Shown: positions 11,283 to 25,914, counted from the first letter of the stretch. The stretch: 64,000 bases of DNA from Leptodactylus fallax (GCA_947044405.1 CAMRHE010000650.1:124001-188000); one strand, 5' to 3'. Notes: generated by a model from the letters alone, not told the origin. A program made the numbers and translations.

Positions 11283-12352
11283 TCTATGGGCCTTAACCCC
11301 TACATACCACAGCCAATTTTCATTTTTACATTTCCGTTTTTCCATTCTAACCATAATTTTTTCATTTTTCAGTTCACAGAGTCACATGATGGCTTATTGT
11401 TTGCAAAACAAATTGTACTTTGTAATGGCACCATTTAATATGCTGTGCAATGTACTGGGAAGCTGGAAAAAAATTCAGAATGAGATGGAATTGGAAAAAA
11501 AAACGCATTTTCGCCAATTTCTTATGGGTTTAATTTTTACGGCATTCACTATGTGGTAAAAATGACATGTTACGTGTATTCTGCAGGTCAGTATGATCAC
11601 GGCCATTCCAAATTTATATAGTATTTGTAATGTTTTGATACCTTTTAAAAAATTAAAATCTTTGCAAAATAGAAAAAAAAAATTTGTGTTGCCATATTGT
11701 GACACCTGTAACTTTTTTATATTTATGGAGCTGGGTAAGGTGTCTTTTTATGCGGGACAAGATGGCGTTTTTATTGATATCATTTTGGGGAGGATCTGAT
11801 GATTTGATTTTTTTCCCCGCCACGCCATTTACCATATAGGAAAAATATTTTAATAGTTCGGGCATTTTGAAGCGCGGGGATACCTAAAGTGTTTATGTTT
11901 ACTTTTGTTTATTTATTTTTATATGTGATCTAGGAAAAGGGGGCTGATTTAAACTTTTAGATTTTTTGTGTTTTATTAACACTTTAAAAAACTTTTTTAT
12001 TTTACTTTTATTTTCAGACCCCCTTGGGACCTGGAACCCTAGGGGGACTGATCGCTCATTCTATTCACTGCAATACTAATGTATTGCAGTGAATAGTAAA
12101 ATTCCATGACTTCTATTACACGTTGCTTCTGTCAACATGTAATAGAGCCATACTAATGACAAGCCTGGGAACCTTCAATAGGCTCCCGGCTGTCATGACA
12201 ACCAATCGCAGCTGTTAACACGACCACGGCATCTATACTGTGCAGGTACCATCGACGCCGCCATCTTTACTTGATCGCCGCCCTACAGAACGTGAACATT
12301 ATCCATACACCCCTTCACACCCAATCACGTACATGTACGTGATTTTGCGTGA
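11283..12352 (+). repeat. Dispersed repeat X, copy 1
   Basis: The stretch shares long similarity in the same order with 60565-61340, for example GGAGCTGGGTAAGG and GCAATACTAAT blocks. It starts with TTAACCCCTACATACC and ends in a hairpin (CACGTACATGTACGTG near 12327) with GTGAAGGGG. No protein is encoded. It looks like a non-autonomous DNA transposon; the termini are approximate. Confidence 0.65.
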
Positions 12353-12689
12353 AGGGGTTTTAAGGAAGTTAGGTAGAACAGTCACATTCATCTGTTGCAT
12401 TAACTCCCAGCCACAACAGGGTGGCAAAAACATGGGTATTTTCACCTCAGTCATGAAAGTTTGAGATGAGAATACCCTTGTGAAAGGGTTGTCCAGAATT
12501 AGAAAAACATGGTTACTTTTATTCAAACACAGTGCCACCCCTGGCGAAGAGTTGTGTCTGGTATTGCAGTTCAGCTCCATTGAAAGAGTGGACCTGATAT
12601 GCAATACCACACAAAATCTGTGCTTGGAGGAGGTCGTAAACTTCCTTTAAGGTCTTATGAAACCAAATTCTCATAGAATGTAAGCTCTC
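12353..12689. other. Unannotated spacer
   Basis: No recognisable feature. Confidence 0.35.
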
Positions 12690-12860
12690 TCACAGAATGT
12701 AAGCTCTTGTGAGCAGGGCCCTCACTCCTATTGTTTGATATGTTTATTTCTTTGTCACATTGTAATGTCTCATATTGACTGTTCATGTGTCCTCTGATTT
12801 GTAAAGTGCTACTGAATATGTTGGCACTATATAAATAAAGTTATTATTATTATTATTAAT
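12690..12860 (+). repeat. Short retroposon tail (SINE or L2/CR1-type)
   Basis: TGTAAGCTCTTGTGAGCAGG, then GTTGGCACTATATAAATAAA, followed by an ATT microsatellite. This is a common vertebrate retroposon 3' end that I know from amphibian sequence. A partial duplication of TGTAAGCTCT precedes it. The class assignment is from memory. Confidence 0.55.
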
Positions 12861-13451
12861 AAATCAACCATACCATGACAAGCCTGCAAAACTCTCAAAA
12901 CTCTTGATTGGCTGCAATGCACAACACAACCACTGGGTGGCTATACATTGATACCTATTTTATGGTGCATTATCACAACACAGTACTGTCCCAGTAGGAC
13001 TCACTATATATCTCAGTCACCCGCACATTGTGGTTTGGTGAAGTTGACTCTTATTTTAAGTTTAAGAGACTTGTCTTTTCTTCTCCATTGTCTGAAAATG
13101 TGCCCAATTTTCTAAAAGTTGCATTTTAACTATTAGTTTTGGTGCATTTTCCAAAAGCCGGAGGTTGAGAAGCAGAGGGCAGGGAAGGGGGAAAGAAGGG
13201 AGAATTTTTTCAGATGAGTATAAAAACTAATGTAAACCCTGCTTTTAACTTTTTGTCTTATTTTTATCTAACCATTTTAAGTCAAGACATGGAGGAGTGA
13301 TTACTGGTTTATTATTTTTAGTGACTGAAAAAATAAGGCAACATTGGCATAAAGGGGTTTTATAGAAAATATTTTGAGAGCTGAAAATAGATGGATTTTT
13401 AACTCATTTGGCACCATATTGGTTCAGTATGAAGATTGAATTATTTGTATT
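12861..13451. other. Unannotated spacer
   Basis: No gene or repeat boundary recognised. Confidence 0.35.
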
Positions 13452-13459
13452 GTTAACAG

Positions 13460-14034
13460 TAGAGATGAGTGAAGTATTCAAAAATTCGATTCGGCAACTT
13501 CGCCGAATTTCTCGATAAGATTCTATTTGATACGAATTAAATCGCAGCAAATTGCGAAACAAAAACAGCTATTTATTGGCTGCAGAGAGCTGGGGTGGGC
13601 CGGTGGGTGGCAAAATGGCGGAACCTCTTGGATGCCGCGGTCATGTTTGACCGCTGCATCCGAGGTGTTAAAACCCCCGATTGGTTATGGAGCAGGGTGT
13701 TAGCTCTCAGTTACAGCTAACACCCTGCTCCATAACCGATCAGGGGTTTTAACACCTTGGTTGCAGCGGTCAAACATACCATGGGATCTAGCGAACGGGT
13801 TAAAGGGCTGTGACATCACAGGGCTGGCTGCTGATTGGCTGCACGCATGGCATTGTGAGTGATCCCATGTTCCCAGAGTTCCTTGCCCCATGTCCTAACA
13901 TGTACAGCAGCCATTTTGAATTAAATGTGATTCGTTAATACGAAGCGTGAGGAAATTCGGATTCGATGCGAATAGAATATTTACTGAAATTCGGATTGAA
14001 TTCCACTTCGTCAGCTTCGATTCGCTCATCTCTA
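13460..14034. mobile_element. hAT-type MITE, 575 bp
   Basis: The terminal inverted repeats are TAGAGATGAGTGAA and its near complement TTCGCTCATCTCTA. The 8-bp direct repeat GTTAACAG at 13452-13459 and 14035-14042 is the target duplication typical of hAT transposons. The interior contains a large palindrome around TTAGCTCTCAGTTACAGCTAA. There is no transposase, so it depends on an autonomous partner. Confidence 0.88.
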
Positions 14035-14277
14035 GTTAACAGTATATGAGACGTGATAATGCATGTTAAAGGTGTTGGCCACTTTCAGACCAATATTGAG
14101 AGACAAATGTTATTGTTTGTATAATAAAAAGATATACAATTTTCCAATATACTGTCTGTATGAATTCCTCATGGTTTTCTAGATCTCTGCTTGCTATCAT
14201 TCATTCTGTTACTTCTAGTGGATAAAACTCTGACCATGGTCATGTGATTTATGGTCCATGGTCATGTGATGGATATA

Positions 14278-14341
14278 CAGGTGCACAGCTCGTTACCAGG
14301 CAGATGTCTGATTACTCTGATTATAGCGAGCTGTGCACCTG
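14278..14341. repeat. 15-bp-arm hairpin
   Basis: CAGGTGCACAGCTCG (14278-14292) and its exact complement (14327-14341) flank a 34-bp loop. It could be the centre of a fold-back repeat. Confidence 0.75.
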
Positions 14342-14397
14342 TGTGTTCATCACATGGCATTTTACAGGCACTGCAAGGTGAATGGGTTTCTAGTTAA

Positions 14398-14516
14398 TCC
14401 TATCTACACCTTGCGGAAAAATACGCGCATCGGACACACTGCAATTTCCAAAACAATTGACGTTTTTCCCACAACACTTTTTTTTTTGCTGCGGCCCACT
14501 ACGTGGGGCCTTAGCC
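14398..14516. repeat. MITE fragment ending in CCCCACGTAG
   Basis: The right end CTACGTGGGGCCTTAGCCT is the complement of the left end of the repeat at 36190 (AGGCTAAGGCCCCACGTAG). One end of the same family is present here. Confidence 0.6.
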
Positions 14517-15147
14517 TTAAGAAGACCTTTCACCACCTCCACCTATTCAAGTTCCTAGAATTGGCTAATAGGCGCTGCTCCACTTATTCCAGCGCAGTTG
14601 TATTTTTTTTTTCTCTAGACCCCACCATTCCAAGCATCAAGCGTAGTTACTTTTAATACAAAATCTATCGCCTCATACAAAATATCCAGTCCCCACACTG
14701 CAACAGTTCCAAACCATGAAAAAGAGGTAACTGACAACCAAAGTTTAATTAAAAATATATAAACATTAATTTTATTACATATATCAATTCATGATCACAT
14801 AGACAATTATAAACAAGACAACCTGTTTGGCAAGATGGAATGAGGGCACACAGAAGAAAAGCTCCAGAATACAGACAATACCAACAGACCTACTACTCAA
14901 TTAATAAATAAATTTCAATTCATTGGTAACAATTATATAAATGGTAAAGTGCAAGTGCATATATTGCAAGGGTATATAGTGGGGAAAAAAAGGATTTAGT
15001 CGGGGGGGGGCGGAGCCTGAATGTGGAACGGAATGGCCGCATAGGTGCACAGCTCTAGGCCTGAGTCCACCAAAGCGACAGCAATAGCGACGTGCCCGTG
15101 GAGTATAACACTCCAAACGATACAGAGAAAGTTTCCCATCGTCGGAG

Positions 15148-16431
15148 ATCCCAAGAAAGAGGAAATCTGCGGTAAAACCGCAGAAAATCTCTGATTATTA
15201 CTTCCCCCACAGCGGAGGGGAAGATCAAAATGGCGACGGCTCACGCTCCGCCGCTATCTCCGGGGCCTCAACTCCATCTCGAGACCCTCCGGAGGAGACA
15301 CTACCGTTGTCAGCGCAACGAAGGACGCTCTCGGCGCCGTCGATACCGCAGCTGCTGGAGTGCGGGGTTCTGGTGACACAGGAGCCTTCCCCCCGGCGGG
15401 CCGGGGAGAGTGCTGTTCCGAGGCCTAGTCATACCGACACACCGGGGCCTATAGGCCTCTGCAACGCGGAGACACCATCATCGCCCACCGCTAGCCCGGC
15501 CAAACAGAATCCCAGGCTCCAGAACACTGAGCATCAAGAAGGAGAGGTGAGCGATATTATACAACACATACCGCCATCCACCGATTTTTTTGCAGATATT
15601 CCGGCAACAGAGAGTTTACTCGCTGAGGCCACCATGAAAAATATGCTCATGGCCTTCTGTAAATCACTGACAACAGATATGTCCTTAATGATTAAGCCGC
15701 TAGATAGAGGCCTTCAGGAACTGCAGAAACGCACTGTTCATGTGGAATCTAAAATGGCGGAATTTGCTACATCACACAATGATCTGATAGATGCCCACTA
15801 TGAGGTGGAAAAAGACGTGTCATTTTTAAAAGCTAAAATAGCAGATCTGGAGGATCGCTTGAGGCGCAACAATTTGAAGTTTAGAGGGATTCCAGAGTCA
15901 GTTTCTGCGAGTAATTTAACAGTATTCCTCCAAGACCTAATACGCACGCTAATACCAAATCTTACGACAATGGACTTAACCATTGATAGAGCGCATAGAG
16001 TCCCAAGGCCCTCACACCTAGATGACGCCGTACCCAGAGATGTCTTAGCAAAGATCCATTTTTACCGTACTAAAGAGCTGGTGCTGCTGACTTCACGGAA
16101 AAGTGGCCGTTTACCTGACCCATACCATAAAATATCCATCTACTCTGATCTTTCGGCCGCAACACTACAATTACGGAGGCAATTTACCCATATAACTACA
16201 GCTCTACGCCAGCATAACATCCTTTATAAATGGGGATTCCCGGTCAAAGTGATCGTATCCCGGAACAACCTTACTCATATCATCAAATCTCCGGAAGACG
16301 GCAAGAAGTTGCTACTTAAATGGGACATTCCAATCACTGATCCGGCACCCAAGCTACTACCTGGCCCTGTGTCTGATGGATGGCATCAAACGAAAACCCC
16401 AAAGCGTCCACCAAAAGGGCTACACAGCTAG
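15148..16431 (+). pseudogene. LINE ORF1 protein; start codon apparently lost
   Basis: L1 ORF1 proteins bind their RNA and form trimers through a coiled coil. The frame is open from 15109 to the stop at 16429-16431. The N-terminus reads PRKRKSAVKPQKISDYYFP directly after an ATC at 15148-15150, exactly where an ATG would be expected; no in-frame ATG occurs before about 15633. A coiled-coil segment covers about 15690-15870. It is followed by LEDRLRRNNLKFRGIPESV (about 15850-15905), the usual junction with the RRM domain, and the C-terminal domain with YHKISIYSDLSAATLQLRR. The frame is otherwise uninterrupted over about 427 codons. Use of a non-AUG start is the alternative. Confidence 0.82.
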
Positions 16432-16712
16432 AGACTCACCTGACAAAGGATTTTGTATGTCCACTACTACTGAACTTATCCCCCCAGGATTACAACAGCC
16501 GCTGGTTTGCTGTACCGCATTTCTTTTCTTTGTTTTGTTTAGGTGGCTTACCCACTGGTTTCTTTGTTTTTCTAGTTTGTTTTGTCCTCGGTTCTGGCAC
16601 ATGGGGCGACGTGACTACACAGGGCGGAGACGAATCTGCTTCCTACTACTACTGGTGACTTCTGATGTGGGTGGTTGTGGTAAGACCATTGCAGCATTAC
16701 TAATTGTAAATT

Positions 16713-19700
16713 ATGGTACTTAAAATTATGTCTGTGGATGTCAGAGGCTTGAACTCCCCTCAAAAGAGAGCCAACTTATGGCGAGAGGCCCGGGTTCAAG
16801 GCTGTGACATTCTTGCAGTTCAAGAAACGCATCTTTTGGAGGTAGATGCCACTCGTGTTAGACACTCCTCATACCCACATATATTTCACGCTCACTGCTC
16901 CTCCAAACGCACTAATTGGGATCAGAGATTCGGTGGCATTTCAGCTGGTGTCCCAGTATGCCGACCCTGGAGGGCGATTTATTATATTAGTCTGCATTCT
17001 TAATAACGTTACATACACGTTAGTTTCGGTATATGCCCCAAACAGAAGACAGGTATCATTCTTAGGGAGACTCATGAGAACAGTGGAGTGGAGAAAACAA
17101 GGATGCTTAGTAATGATGGGAGACTTTAACATGGCTCCGGACACAGCAGTAGACACTACTTCTGGCGCAACAACACGTCATCCTTCATTTTCACAAGCTA
17201 TATGGCGCCACAAATTATTTGATATTTGGCGTATCCTTCATAATACTTAAAAAGATTACACCTACTATTCTACTGTACACAACAGCTATTCACGAATAGA
17301 CTTATTTTTACTAGAACAAACTAGTGTTCCCCTTGCCGTTGAATCGGATATTTCGCAAATAACATGGTCAGACCATGCACCAATAACTTTGACTCTAAGG
17401 GAAAAATATGAATGTCCTAGAGCGTATGTGTGGAGGTGTAATGAATTCCTAATGTCGCAGCCAAAATATAAAGCAATTTTGGAAAAGGATCTGAAGGAAT
17501 TCTTTCGGATCAATACTCCCTCTGCCTCTAGCCCTGACATACTGTGGAATTCACATAAAGCTTTTATCAGAGGAACATTTATTCGCTTGGGACACATAGA
17601 AAAGAAAACCAGGTTAGCAGAAATTGACCGATTACTACACCAAATAAAATCTATAGATAACAGTAATAAGAAATCTCCTTCCCCTTTCAATGCAGCAAAA
17701 TTGGTGTCACTAAGACATCAACTGACAGCCTGTCTACTACATAATTATGAGAAAAATTTGAAAAGGGTGAAAGCAACTTATTACTCTCAATCTAATAAGG
17801 CTGGTAAGCTTTTAGCGGCCAAGCTTAAACAAAAACATGCAAGGTCTAAAATCCCGTTTCTTCAGCGCAAAGATGGCACATACAAAATATATGACCCTAG
17901 TGGCATCGCCAATTCCTTTAAAGCTTTCTATGAAGGCTTATACAATATTAGAGAAGACTCTTCTGTGACCCCTCCAACGAAGCAGGAAATTGCCAATTTT
18001 CTCGCAAGTACTCAACTACCCACACTCACAGAAACACAACTAGACTCCTTGAACGAGCCCATCTCACCATCAGAATTGCTGTCGGTAATCAAGTCACTGC
18101 CACCTAGAAAATCCCCGGGTCCAGATGGCCTCACGAATGAATATTACAAAAGTTTTTTCCAATCCTGCTGAACCCGCTGTTGTCCTTTTTGACAGTTGTG
18201 GTGGACTCTGGCACTATTCCGAGGGAAAACCAGGAAGCCCTGGTGGTGACGTTGCCTAAACCGGGCAAGCCTTCCACCAGTCCTCAAAATTTTCGATCTC
18301 ACTATTAAACTCAGATTTAAAAATTTACGCCAAAATTATAGCGAATAGAATAGCAGCTTGTCTTCCGAGCCTAATAAATCACGACCAAGTGGGATTCGTG
18401 AAAGGGAGACAATCATATGACAATACTAGACGCATTTTGAATATTATACACCACATTAATTCTAGAAAGACGGAGGCGGTGATTCTCGCATTGGATGCCG
18501 AAAAGGCGTTCGACCGCATTTGCTGGTCGTATGCCTTCTTGGTGCTTAAAAACATGGGGTTTGCAGGAGCTATATTAAGAGCAGTCGAGGCGCTGTACTC
18601 TGCACCATCTGCAAGAGTATTCACTAATGGGATAGTATCAGATCCCTTTTTAATAACGAACGGAACTAGACAGGGGTGCCCCCTTTCGCCATTGATATTT
18701 GTTCTTTCAATGGAACCTCTGGCGCAGATACTTAGACTGGACCCAGAGGTAGGGGGCATTGATATACGGGACAGAACTCATCTCATATCACTGTATGCAG
18801 ATGATATCATTCTTACTCTGTCCAAACCACGAGAGTCCATTCCCCGACTTATGGAGATCATTGCCAACTTTGGACACTTATCATTTTATAAATTAAATAT
18901 GGCCAAATCACAAGCCCTATCTTTACATATCCCTCCTTTATTGCTTCAATCCCTACAAGCGAAATATGACTTTGACTGGAGGAAAGATGGCGTTCAGTAT
19001 CTGGGGATGCAGGTGACACCTTCCACAGGGGCCCTATATAGAAATAATTATACACCTATGTTGAAAACATTACAGGACGAGATGGAGCGAATGTCCAAAA
19101 TAGACGTGTCTTGGATGGGATGCGTCGCAGCCTTTAAGATGCTATTACTGCCTAGACTACTATATCTATTTTGCACACTCCCGATTTCCGTCCCAGTTTC
19201 GTTTTTCGAAACCATGCAAAGGGCGATCTCAAAATTCATATGGAATGGGAAGAGACCCAGAGTCAACAAAAGCTTCCTATTTAAACAAAAAGAGGCGGGA
19301 GGACTGGGAGTACCAGTGGTAAGGAATTACTACATAGCGTCCTTAGTTACACAGTGTGCTAGATGGAGATCAGCTGACACCTCGGTTCCTTGGATACATA
19401 TAGAACAATCGTATATATATCCCTTAAGATTGGAGGATACCTTATGGGCGCCCTTCTGGAATATTCCTATGCCTGAGTCCTTGTCTCCAGTCATGCAAGC
19501 AGCATGGTCCGCATGGAAGCTACTTCACTGGAAAACAAATCCTACCAGCCACTTTCATGCCTCAGAGATGCCTTTATCACTTATGGCCTGGGCAATAGAG
19601 GACCTCGTAATTTCGGAGTGGGAAGCGAAGGGGATAAACACAGGTCTCCCACTTACAGTCCGATAACAAACAATTTTTATCATTTACAGACCTCACACGA

Positions 19701-20456
19701 AAATTTGGAATTCAGAGGGGTGATTTCCTTAAATACTCCCAGATATGGCACTTTATATCCAAAAACCCGGTATCGAAACTACCCCACAATAATGCGATAT
19801 TCACATGGTTTTCGACTAAGATGAGGGGACTACGGTTTCTATATGATAAGATGGATGGAGTGGCGACCTTTACTAGATCTGCACCATTCCGTTGTTGGGA
19901 GAGAGATTTAGGGAGAGTTATTACTTCGGAAGAGTGGGAACGATCGATTAAATTAAGTCACGCGTCCTTAAAATGTAGCACCCACATAGAAACAGCTATG
20001 AAAATTACTTTAAGATGGTACCGAACCCCATCCACTTTACATCTGGTGTACCCTTCCGTATCTGGGAGTTGCTGGAGAGGATGTGGAGAGAAAGGGACCC
20101 TGCTTCATATATTGGGACAATGTCCCATAATTTGTGGATATTGGGAAAGGGTCTTCGACATGATATCGGAAATATTTAATTTCCGCCTCCCCTACACCTC
20201 ACCTCTAGCCATCCTATTAATTGGAATTCCCGAGGAGTTGAACAAATATAAAAAACTCCTATGTAAAATCTTGACTATAGCCAAATTAATGTTGGTACAA
20301 AGATGGAAATCAATGACCCCCCCGTCTGACACCACATTGTTGCAAGCCATTAACAATACATACACCTACGAGAGGGTAATTGCACTGGGAAATGACTCCC
20401 ATCATAGCTTCAACAATATATGGGACGCATGGATTAATTCTCGATTTGTAGCATAA
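16713..20456 (+). pseudogene. LINE ORF2: endonuclease and reverse transcriptase, broken
   Basis: ATG at 16713 starts MVLKIMSVDVRGLNSPQKRA. The APE-type endonuclease blocks VQETHLLEVD, MMGDFNMAPD and WSDHAPITLTL are present, followed by RT blocks SPGPDGLTNEYYKSF, LALDAEKAFDRICWSY, TRQGCPLSPLIFVLSMEPL and the catalytic YADDIIL (about 18796-18816). The C-terminal region has CWRGCGEKGTLLHILGQCP (about 20070-20125), a cysteine/histidine motif of L1-type ORF2. Lesions: frameshift near 16915-16935, stop TAA at 17248-17250, frameshift near 18155-18170, a one-base shift near 18297, and a damaged stretch at about 19665-19820. ORF2 would nick DNA and copy the LINE RNA. About 1,245 codons would be normal for the family. 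Confidence 0.9.
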
Positions 20457-20944
20457 GGGGAACCATGAGTTATATGAAATCCGGTCTTGGGTATCGCATT
20501 GGGTGTGGAGCATGGAGGCAGGAAGAAACATAGGAGAAGATCGTCTCAAATATGTTTCACGATAACCCCAGAAAAGTGCCCAAATGTTAATGTTATTGTT
20601 ATGTTTATAATACATGTAATCTTTACCCTTTGTCTATTGGTATACAATTCAGGAAAATATACCCTGAACAAATTTACTCAGAATGAAAATCGCAATGTAT
20701 GTCAATAATGTTCTTGTATTTTCTTGTGTTTATCTTGAAACGCAAATAAAAATTATTGAAACTAAAAAGGATTTAGTCAGCCACCAATTGTGCAAGTTCT
20801 CCCACTTAAAAAGATGAGAGAGGCCTGTAATTGTCATCATAGGTAGACCTCAACTATGAGAGACAAAATGAGAAAACATATCTAGAAAATCACATTGTCT
20901 GATTTTTAAAGAATTTATTTGCAAATTATGGTGGAAAATAAGTA

Positions 20945-21663
20945 TTTGGTCAATAACAAAAGTTCATCTCAATACTTTGTTATATATCCTTTGTTGAGGT
21001 CAAACGTTTTCTGTAAGTCTTCACAAGGTTGGCACACACTGTTGCTGGTATGTTGGCCCATTCCTCCATGCAGATCTCCTCTAGAGCAGTGATGTTTTGG
21101 GGCTGTCGCTGGGCAACACGGACTTTCAACTCCCTCCAAAGGTTTTCTATGGGGTTGAGATCTGGAGACTGGCTAGGCCACTATAGGACCTTGAAATGCT
21201 TCTTACGAAGCCAGTCCTTCGTTGCCCTGGCGATGTGCTTGAGATCATTGTCATGCTGAAAGACCCAGCCACGTTTCATCTTCAGTGCCCTTGCTGATGG
21301 AAGGAGGTTTGCACTCAAAATCTCACGATACATGGCCCCATTCATTCTTTCATGTACACGGATCAGTCGTCCTGGTCCCTTTGCAGAGAAACAGCCCCAA
21401 AGCATGATGTTGCCACCCCCCATGCTTCATAGTAGGTATGGTGTTCTTTGGATGCAACTCAGCATTCACTCTCCTCCAAACACGACGAGTTGTGTTTCTA
21501 CCAAACAGTTCTACTTTGGTTTCATCTGACCATATGACATTCTCCCAATACTCTTCTGGAACATCCAAATGCTCTCTAGCAAACTTCAGACGGACCCGGA
21601 TATGTACTGGCTTAAGCAGGGGGACACGTCTGGCACTGCAGAATCTGAGTCCCTGGCGGGGAC
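20945..21663 (-). pseudogene. Tc1-like transposase C-terminal half (element H)
   Basis: The minus-strand frames contain [40 protein letters not shown], a [14 protein letters not shown] block and [19 protein letters not shown]. The catalytic blocks WSDET and QHDND can be seen. The reading shifts between two frames near 21420. The N-terminal DNA-binding half is missing beyond 21663. The same protein family is encoded on the plus strand at 59041-59734. Confidence 0.82.
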
Positions 21664-22500
21664 TATCATAATAGGATTTTTGAATGGATTTCTTTCAAGA
21701 TTATGCTTTTTGGACCTCTATAGACATTATGGATGTTGTATTTTGTATAGTTGATTGCAGAGTATATTGGTGCATTACAATAATGGACATGATAAAATAA
21801 ACAAAATAGAAACTTTTTTTTTTCACATTTGTTCACAAGATGTCTTATTGTCTATCATCTCATCCCCATAATTTCATTTACACTTTTAGGAATCACAGAT
21901 GGTGCAACATTACACTTTCACTTTTAATTAGATGGATGTCCACATCCTCCTACTCATTTTTTTATTATTATTTATTTATTTCTATAGCTTCACTTTTTTT
22001 CACTTTCCTTTTTTTGTGGTATTGATAAATCCTGTACACTTACACTTTAATGCAGTGACGCTCATTAAAGACCTGCCGCTGGGGATTGCGTTGTTATGCT
22101 TTGCAGTGATGACGTCATCCTGCATGCACTGGTTGGGAGTGTCATGTGTACTGGGTGCTTGGCAACATGGTGTGTCCGCGCTCTCTCAGGTGTCTCCACT
22201 ATGGGTAAGTTATCCTCACTTTGGGTGCTGGTGATCCCTGGCAAAATGGGGGGGGGGGGTTAATGCCCGCGATCAGTGCAGGTACTCATCGTGGACATTA
22301 GCGCCAGGTCTCTGCTGTATAATACAGCAGAGACCCGGCAGCTATGAGGGCCACTCAGTTTCTGAGCGGCCACCATATTTAAATACCCGACATCCGCTGT
22401 ACTATTAGGGCGGATGTCGGGAAAGGGTAAATTACATTAGGTAGTTTTCTGTTAATACTATACCTCATTAATTTTTTATTATCATAATATATATTTAGTA
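21664..22500. repeat. Repeat-derived interior with palindrome
   Basis: From about 22030 to 22440 the sequence resembles other GC-rich non-autonomous repeats. It has a palindrome (CCCGACATCCGC near 22386 and GCGGATGTCGGG near 22411) and a second small hairpin around GAGACCCGGCAGC. No protein is seen. 21664-22030 has no feature I recognise. Confidence 0.45.
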
Positions 22501-24136
<1,636 letters not shown>

Positions 24137-24311
24137 TATAATCTACTCCCTGTATAACAGATATATACCCTTGCAATATATGCACTTGCACTTTACCAGT
24201 TATGTAATTGTTACCAATGAATTGAGATGTATTTATTAATTGACTAGTAGGTCTGTTGGTATTGTCTGTATTCTGGAGCAGTTAATTTTGATGCCTGATA
24301 TGCTTCTTTAA

Positions 24312-24811
24312 AGGGAATCTATCAGGTCAATCTGGGACACTAAACCACCCACAGATCCTTATAGACCTGGGGTTTAGTGTCCCACATTGCCCTGTTGTAA
24401 TGCAATCCGCAGGCGCATTAAAAATAAAAAACCTTTATACTTACCTAGAGAAGGGTCTGATGTACGCTGTTCCGCCGAGAACAGTCCGGCTTATTCATGA
24501 GTTTCGTTGTTGGCACGCGTCCCAGCGCCTGCGCTGCTCTTCAGTGAAGCTGAAGATGGACACCCCAGCTTCACTGCGCAATTGCCAGAGGTATGGGGCA
24601 TGCGCACTGAAGCCGAGGGGTGTACTCCTCTGGCTTCATTGAAGAACTGCGCAGGTGCGGGGAGTACAGCGGCAGGGTGAGTATAAAGGTTTTTTATTTT
24701 TAATGCGGCCATGGATTGTTTTATAACACGGTGATTTGTGACATTAAATCCCAGGTCCATATGGACGTGTGGGTGGTTTAGTGTCCCAAATTGCCCTGAC
24801 AGATTGCCCTG
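24312..24811. mobile_element. MITE with ~40-bp terminal inverted repeats
   Basis: The left end contains GGGACACTAAACCACCCAC and the right end its complement GTGGGTGGTTTAGTGTCCC, with further matching outward. Internal AAAAATAAAAAACCTTTATA near 24420 also has a mirrored partner near 24690. It lies inside the TTAA-flanked element. No coding capacity. Confidence 0.8.
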
Positions 24812-25149
24812 TCGTAGTCACGTCTCATCTTTTTATTCAAATCCGTTTTCAGAACTCAGAATAACACCCCCTGCCTGTTACCGCCCACCTGACAGTATAG
24901 AGTCTACTGTAAATAGCATATCAGACACCAAAACTATATTGATTGCTCAGGAACGGAGGGGCTAGAGAAAAAAGTCCAACTATGCCGGAATTAGTGGAGC
25001 AGTACCTATTAAATGATGTAAGGAGATGGACTTATTGAAGGTGGTGAAAGGTCCTCTTTAAGTGTTTAAAGATGAGATCAGAAAAGAGGAATCAGGATAA
25101 TCAGGTTTGGTGGTTTGTGGAATTGTGAATTGTAGAAGCCTGTGAATCT

Positions 25150-25575
25150 CTAGGAGCTGCAGACAGGGCCGTTTTAACACATTGGTGGGCCTAGTGCAAA
25201 GGTCTAATAAGTGCCCCCCCCCCCATCAACTAGAAATACCTGACCTGCACAAATTAGAATGCCCCCTCAATGGCCCCCCACATAGTATAATGCTCATTAG
25301 TGGCCCTCACACAGTATAATGCCTTCCTAGTGGCCCCATACAATATAATGAATCTCAGTGGCTCAGTGACCTCACAAATTTCAAATGACTGTGCGTGCCA
25401 TGGCAAATTTAGCCCCACCCACTTCCACCTTGACTCCACCCATTCTGTTATTTTTGTGTCCCCCATACAGTATAATGTCCCCCTCCAGTTGCCCTCAGCA
25501 TAATGTCTCCCTTCAAGTGCACCCACAGTTTACTGTCCCCCTCCAGATACCCCCACCTGTTTAATGTCCCACTTG
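25150..25575. repeat. Dispersed repeat with degenerate 'CCCC-ACAGTATAATG' units
   Basis: Repeated short units (CACATAGTATAATGC, CACACAGTATAATGCC, CATACAGTATAATGTCC) resemble those in the hAT-type minisatellites at 45.9 and 63 kb and the copies near 31.4 and 60.4 kb. The frames over this region have no protein similarity. Confidence 0.6.
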
Positions 25576-25914
25576 ATATTCTATGAACTCTTTATATAGT
25601 TATACATGTGTATGTTGTACTTATATATAGGGTATACTGTTAGGGTGTTAATTTTATACTTCAACAACATATACAAATAGACTTTATGTTTTGATTTGGG
25701 ACCTTATGTCTTTGATGTGTAATACTGATATTTTTATGATTCTTCTTCTATGATTCTTTATGATGCTTTAATATTGTGTTCAATACATTTTTACGTATGT
25801 ATTTCTGTGCTTTTTTTCTTTGGAGTCTACAAAAAGTTTCTGTTGAGAGACAGAAGCAAGGAACATAAATACACAGAAATAAAAGTAAAATTTTTTTAAA
25901 ACAAGTCACTCATA

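Larger units (their letters stand above)
15002..20763 (+). mobile_element. L1-type LINE, nearly full length
   Basis: The 5,762-bp element has a G-rich 5' end, ORF1, ORF2 and a 3' end with AATAAA at 20741-20752 followed by AAATTATTGAAACT. It is flanked by an exact 15-bp target duplication AAAAAGGATTTAGTC (14987-15001 and 20764-20778). The target was the terminal repeat of a Tc1 element. The intact 5' end and exact duplication point to one insertion by target-primed reverse transcription. Both ORFs carry lesions, so it is inactive now. Confidence 0.92.
14977..21663 (-). mobile_element. Tc1-like element H, split by a LINE and truncated
   Basis: The left terminal repeat (AGTGGGGAAAAAAAGG) is interrupted at 15001 by the LINE and resumes at 20764. 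The same family is seen at 59028-59897, where the end reads TTTCCCCACTG before TA. The first C of the left terminus has become T. The transposase side is cut off near 21663 and no second terminus is seen, so the element cannot move. Confidence 0.82.
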
